Below the pieces are notes generated by a model. It ran no database searches and was not told the origin of the DNA. It worked only from the letters and a program-made list of their open reading frames with translations. 7,501 nt of DNA from an uncultured Burkholderiaceae bacterium (lineage in GTDB: Bacteria; Pseudomonadota; Gammaproteobacteria; Burkholderiales; Burkholderiaceae_F), in the NCBI GenBank assembly GCA_937936215.1, contig CALGWX010000051.1, positions 1-7,501 of the forward strand, read 5' to 3'. Positions 5,497 through 7,501 of the stretch are shown one piece after another. Numbering within the stretch: the stretch's first letter is position 1; each line of letters begins with the position of its first letter. A program made the position numbers and the translations under genes.

Positions 5497-6261
5497 GTGA
5501 TCACCTTCACCGAAGCGCAGCTGTCGGCGTGGTACGGCGCCGTCTTCTGGCCGCTGGTGCGGCTGCTGGCGCTGCTGTCGGTGGCACCGGTGCTGTCGCA
5601 CCGCGCCGCGCCGCTGCGGCTGAAAGTGGCGCTGGCGCTGGCGATCGCGCTGGTGCTGGCGCCGACCGTGCCGGCGCCACCGATCGGCGACGCGCTCACC
5701 GCGCCAGGCATGGCGCTGCTGGCGCAGAACATCGCCATTGGCGTCATCATCGGTTTCACGGTCCGCCTGGTGTTCTCGGCGCTCGAACTGGCCGGCGAGG
5801 TGATCGGCCTGCAGAGCGGACTGTCGTTCGCGGGCTTCTTCAACCCGGCCGCCGGCACGACGCAGACGGCGGTCTCATCGTTCCTGTCGCTGCTCGGCAC
5901 GCTGATGTTCCTCGCCATCGACGGCCACCTGATGCTGCTGTACGCGGTGACGGAGAGCTTCCGCCTCTTCCCGCTGACCGGCGGCACCGAGCTGCCGCTG
6001 TCGTTCGACCGCGTCGCCCGGCTCGGCGGCGAGGTCTTCGTGATCGGCCTGACGATCGCGCTGCCGTTCATTGCGGTGGCGATGCTGGTCAACATCGTGG
6101 TCGGCGTGGCCGCCCGCGTCGCACCGCAGCTGAACATCTTCGCGGTCGGCTTTCCGCTGACGACGCTGGTCGGGCTGGGCATGCTTTTCCTGATGCTGCC
6201 CTACCTGGAGATGCCGTTGCGCGCTGCCCTCGAACGTGCGCTCACCTTGTGGACGCAGTGA
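5497..6261 (+). CDS. fliR: FliR, flagellar type III export gate protein
   Basis: The product has 254 residues, near the family norm of about 260. The N-terminus ITFTEAQLSAW is typical of proteobacterial FliR. Hydrophobic helices alternate through the protein, with conserved LELAGEVIGLQSGLSFAGFF (96-115) and VVGVAARVAPQLNIFAVGFP (201-220) and a last helix at about 221-235. FliR completes the FliP5-FliR1 core of the export gate and contacts FlhB. The start is GTG at 5497, which places the conserved ITFTEAQL at residue 2; GGA at 5486-5488 is a weak ribosome site. A 57-base spacer separates it from fliQ and contains only a 5-bp hairpin (CGGGT/ACCCG, 5450-5462). The TGA at 6259-6261 overlaps an ATG as TGATG. 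flhB, sometimes next to or fused with fliR, does not follow here. Confidence 0.97.
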   Translation: MITFTEAQLSAWYGAVFWPLVRLLALLSVAPVLSHRAAPLRLKVALALAIALVLAPTVPAPPIGDALTAPGMALLAQNIAIGVIIGFTVRLVFSALELAGEVIGLQSGLSFAGFFNPAAGTTQTAVSSFLSLLGTLMFLAIDGHLMLLYAVTESFRLFPLTGGTELPLSFDRVARLGGEVFVIGLTIALPFIAVAMLVNIVVGVAARVAPQLNIFAVGFPLTTLVGLGMLFLMLPYLEMPLRAALERALTLWTQ

Positions 6262-6347
6262 TGGCGCCGACCGCGCACGGTGAAGCCGGCCAGCGGCACC
6301 ACCGCTGCTATTCTGGGCTTCGCCCCGCAGCCCCGACCGCACCATGA
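6261..6347 (+). CDS. Putative 28-codon bridging ORF between fliR and the ThDP enzyme gene (speculative)
   Basis: An ATG at 6261-6263 shares its A with the fliR TGA (TGATG). The frame runs 28 codons to TGA at 6345-6347, which overlaps the next gene's ATG (6344) as ATGA. So both ends have coupling-type overlaps across the 82-base gap. The peptide is rich in Ala, Pro, His and Arg and matches nothing I recognise. It repeats the arrangement seen between fliL and fliM. It competes with the reading of the same bases as a promoter and hairpin. Chance is a real possibility at this GC content. Confidence 0.25.
   Translation: MAPTAHGEAGQRHHRCYSGLRPAAPTAP
6291..6307 (+). other. 6-bp stem-loop after fliR
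   Basis: CAGCGG (6291-6296) pairs with CCGCTG (6302-6307) across a five-base loop. The following CTATTCTGGG is not a clean T-run, so at best it is a weak terminator for the flagellar transcript. It overlaps the candidate promoter of the next gene. Confidence 0.3.
6306..6314 (+). promoter_or_regulatory. Candidate extended -10 promoter of the ThDP enzyme gene
   Basis: TGC followed by TATTCT (6309-6314) is an extended -10 arrangement with a four of six hexamer match. No -35 is visible at 16-18 bases. A transcript would start near 6321, about 23 bases before the ATG. It is the only AT-richer spot in the gap. Confidence 0.3.
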
Positions 6348-7501
6348 CCGCGCGCACCGGCGCCCGCCTGCTCGTCGACCAGCTGCTGGTGCACGGCGTC
6401 GACCGCGTGTTCTGCGTCCCGGGCAGGAGCACGTTGCCCGTGCTCGACGCGCTGCGCGACACGCCGTCGATCCGCCTCGTCGTCAACCGGCACGAGTCCG
6501 GCTCCGCCTTCATGGCCGACGCCTACGCGCGGCTGACCGGGCAGCCGGGGGTGGCGTTCGTCAACCGCGCGGCCGGCGCCGCCAACGCCGTCATCGGCGT
6601 CCACACCGCCTGCCACGATTCGACGCCGCTCGTTCTCTTCGTCGCCCAGGGGGCCTCGGCATTCGCCGGACGCGAGGCCTTCCAGGAGGTCGACTGCGCC
6701 CGTCTGTTCGCGCCGATCAGCAAGGGGGTGGCGCAGGTCGACCGCGCCGACCGGATCCCCGAACTCGTCGCCCACGCCTTCCAGCTTGCCGTCAGCGGCC
6801 GGCCAGGGCCGGTGGTGCTCGCGGTGCCGGAGGATGTGCTGGCGCAGGTCAGCGAGGCCGCCGACGCCGCCTGCCACGAGCCGCTGCAGGCCGCGCCGAG
6901 CGATACCCAGGTCGCCGCGCTGCGCCGCCTGCTTGGGCAAGCGCAGCGGCCGATCGTCATCGTCGGCGGCTCCGGCTGGACGCAGGCGGCCTGTGACAAC
7001 CTCAGGCGCTGGGCGGAGGCCAACGGCCTTCCGGTCGCCTGCGCCTACCGGCGCCAGGACCTCTTCGACAACAGGCACCCAAACTATTGCGGCGAACTCG
7101 GCGTCGGCGCCAATCCGGCGCTGGCGCAGCGGGTCCGCAGCGCTGACCTTGTGATCGCCGTCGGCGCGCGCCTCGACGAGGCGACCACGGATGGCTACAC
7201 GCTGCTCGAAGCGCCGCGGTCGCGGCAGGTGCTGGTGCACGTGCACCCGGGCATCGAGGAACTCGGCCGCGTCTACCAAGCGGCGCTGCCGATCTGCTCG
7301 GGCATGCCGCAGTTCGCCTCGCGGCTGGCGATGATGACGCCGATCGAGTCGCCGCCTTGGCGCGACGCACTCACCGCCGCTCGGGCGGATTACGACGCCT
7401 GGCAGCAGCGCCCCGCCGTGGGCGCGCAAGGCGCGCGCGGTATCGATCCCTGGCGGGTCATGCAAGAACTGGCGCGGGCCCTGCCGCCCGACGCGATCCT
7501 G
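6344..7501 (+). CDS. Thiamine-diphosphate-dependent enzyme, acetolactate-synthase-like (3' end beyond window)
   Basis: The frame is open from ATG 6344 to the window edge, giving 386 residues of an expected 550 or so. Residues 1-170 form the N-terminal pyrimidine-binding domain: VDRVFCVPG, the catalytic glutamate in NRHESGSAFMADAYARLTG (Glu51), VIGVHTACHDSTPLVLF, AFQEVD and SGRPGPVVLAVPEDVL. Residues about 190-320 form the central domain, with RPIVIVGGSGW and SADLVIAVGARLDE. The C-terminal domain binding the diphosphate and magnesium lies outside. The family decarboxylates 2-oxoacids and joins or transfers the product. The wording resembles IlvB-like paralogues called only thiamine pyrophosphate-binding protein rather than true IlvB, so no substrate is assigned. 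The loop usually reading GPGATN is AAGAAN at 76-81. There is no Shine-Dalgarno before the ATG. A flagellar role is unlikely. The start is supported by the conserved N-terminus and the ATGA overlap with the upstream mini-ORF. Confidence 0.88.
   Translation, partial: MTARTGARLLVDQLLVHGVDRVFCVPGRSTLPVLDALRDTPSIRLVVNRHESGSAFMADAYARLTGQPGVAFVNRAAGAANAVIGVHTACHDSTPLVLFVAQGASAFAGREAFQEVDCARLFAPISKGVAQVDRADRIPELVAHAFQLAVSGRPGPVVLAVPEDVLAQVSEAADAACHEPLQAAPSDTQVAALRRLLGQAQRPIVIVGGSGWTQAACDNLRRWAEANGLPVACAYRRQDLFDNRHPNYCGELGVGANPALAQRVRSADLVIAVGARLDEATTDGYTLLEAPRSRQVLVHVHPGIEELGRVYQAALPICSGMPQFASRLAMMTPIESPPWRDALTAARADYDAWQQRPAVGAQGARGIDPWRVMQELARALPPDAIL

Noticed and set aside
5370..6260. A long + strand frame overlapping fliQ and fliR
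   Set aside because: It is out of frame with fliR over its conserved core and is Arg/Ala/Gly-rich. Only its last 28 codons, outside fliR, are discussed as a bridging frame.
6308..7465. A 385-residue minus-strand open frame opposite the ThDP enzyme
   Set aside because: Its composition is Arg/Ala/Gly-rich with no domain, while the opposite strand has clear ThDP-enzyme motifs.
1..7501. Search by eye for tRNA, rRNA, CRISPR, insertion sequence, phage or defence genes, or a novel system
   Set aside because: Nothing seen. All sizeable stretches are explained by flagellar genes and one ThDP enzyme, with no repeat array, transposase-like protein or compositional island.

Overview
The window is a high-GC chromosomal segment holding the 3' half of a flagellar basal-body and export gene cluster, all on the + strand, followed by an unrelated metabolic gene that runs off the right edge. 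The gene order (fliJ end, fliK, fliL, fliM, fliN, fliO, fliP, fliQ, fliR), the strongly G/C-ending codons and the protein sequences fit a motile betaproteobacterium (Burkholderiales or Rhodocyclales type). The sequence alone does not fix the genus.

Layout. 1-195 is the C-terminal coiled-coil end of FliJ, the export ATPase stalk protein. 205-1671 is FliK, the hook-length ruler and substrate-switch protein. 1672-1813 is the only long non-coding gap inside the flagellar set. It holds two successive hairpins, the second terminator-like, then an AT-richer stretch with a weak FliA-like promoter match, then a perfect 8-bp stem just ahead of the fliL ribosome binding site. This matches the known enterobacterial split into fliF-K and fliL-R transcription units. 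1814-2332 is FliL (stator and basal body). 2426-3433 and 3458-3859 are FliM and FliN (switch and C ring). 3901-4353, 4350-5096, 5170-5439 and 5497-6261 are FliO, FliP, FliQ and FliR: the export gate core plus its assembly factor. From 6344 to the window edge lies the N-terminal two thirds of a thiamine-diphosphate enzyme of the acetolactate-synthase (IlvB-like) superfamily.

The genes work together as follows. FliJ and FliK serve type III export and its switch from hook to filament substrates. FliO assists assembly of the FliP/Q/R gate through which substrates pass. FliM and FliN form the rotor ring that binds CheY-P, and FliL couples stators to the basal body. The ThDP enzyme has no obvious flagellar role and is probably a neighbour with its own regulation.

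This is largely an ordinary flagellar locus. I found no new system. The items most worth a second look are two small bridging reading frames: each starts at the upstream gene's stop through TGATG and ends over the next gene's ATG, and both of those next genes (fliM and the ThDP enzyme) lack a visible Shine-Dalgarno. Next come the fliK/fliL boundary structures and an altered glycine-proline-glycine loop in the ThDP enzyme.
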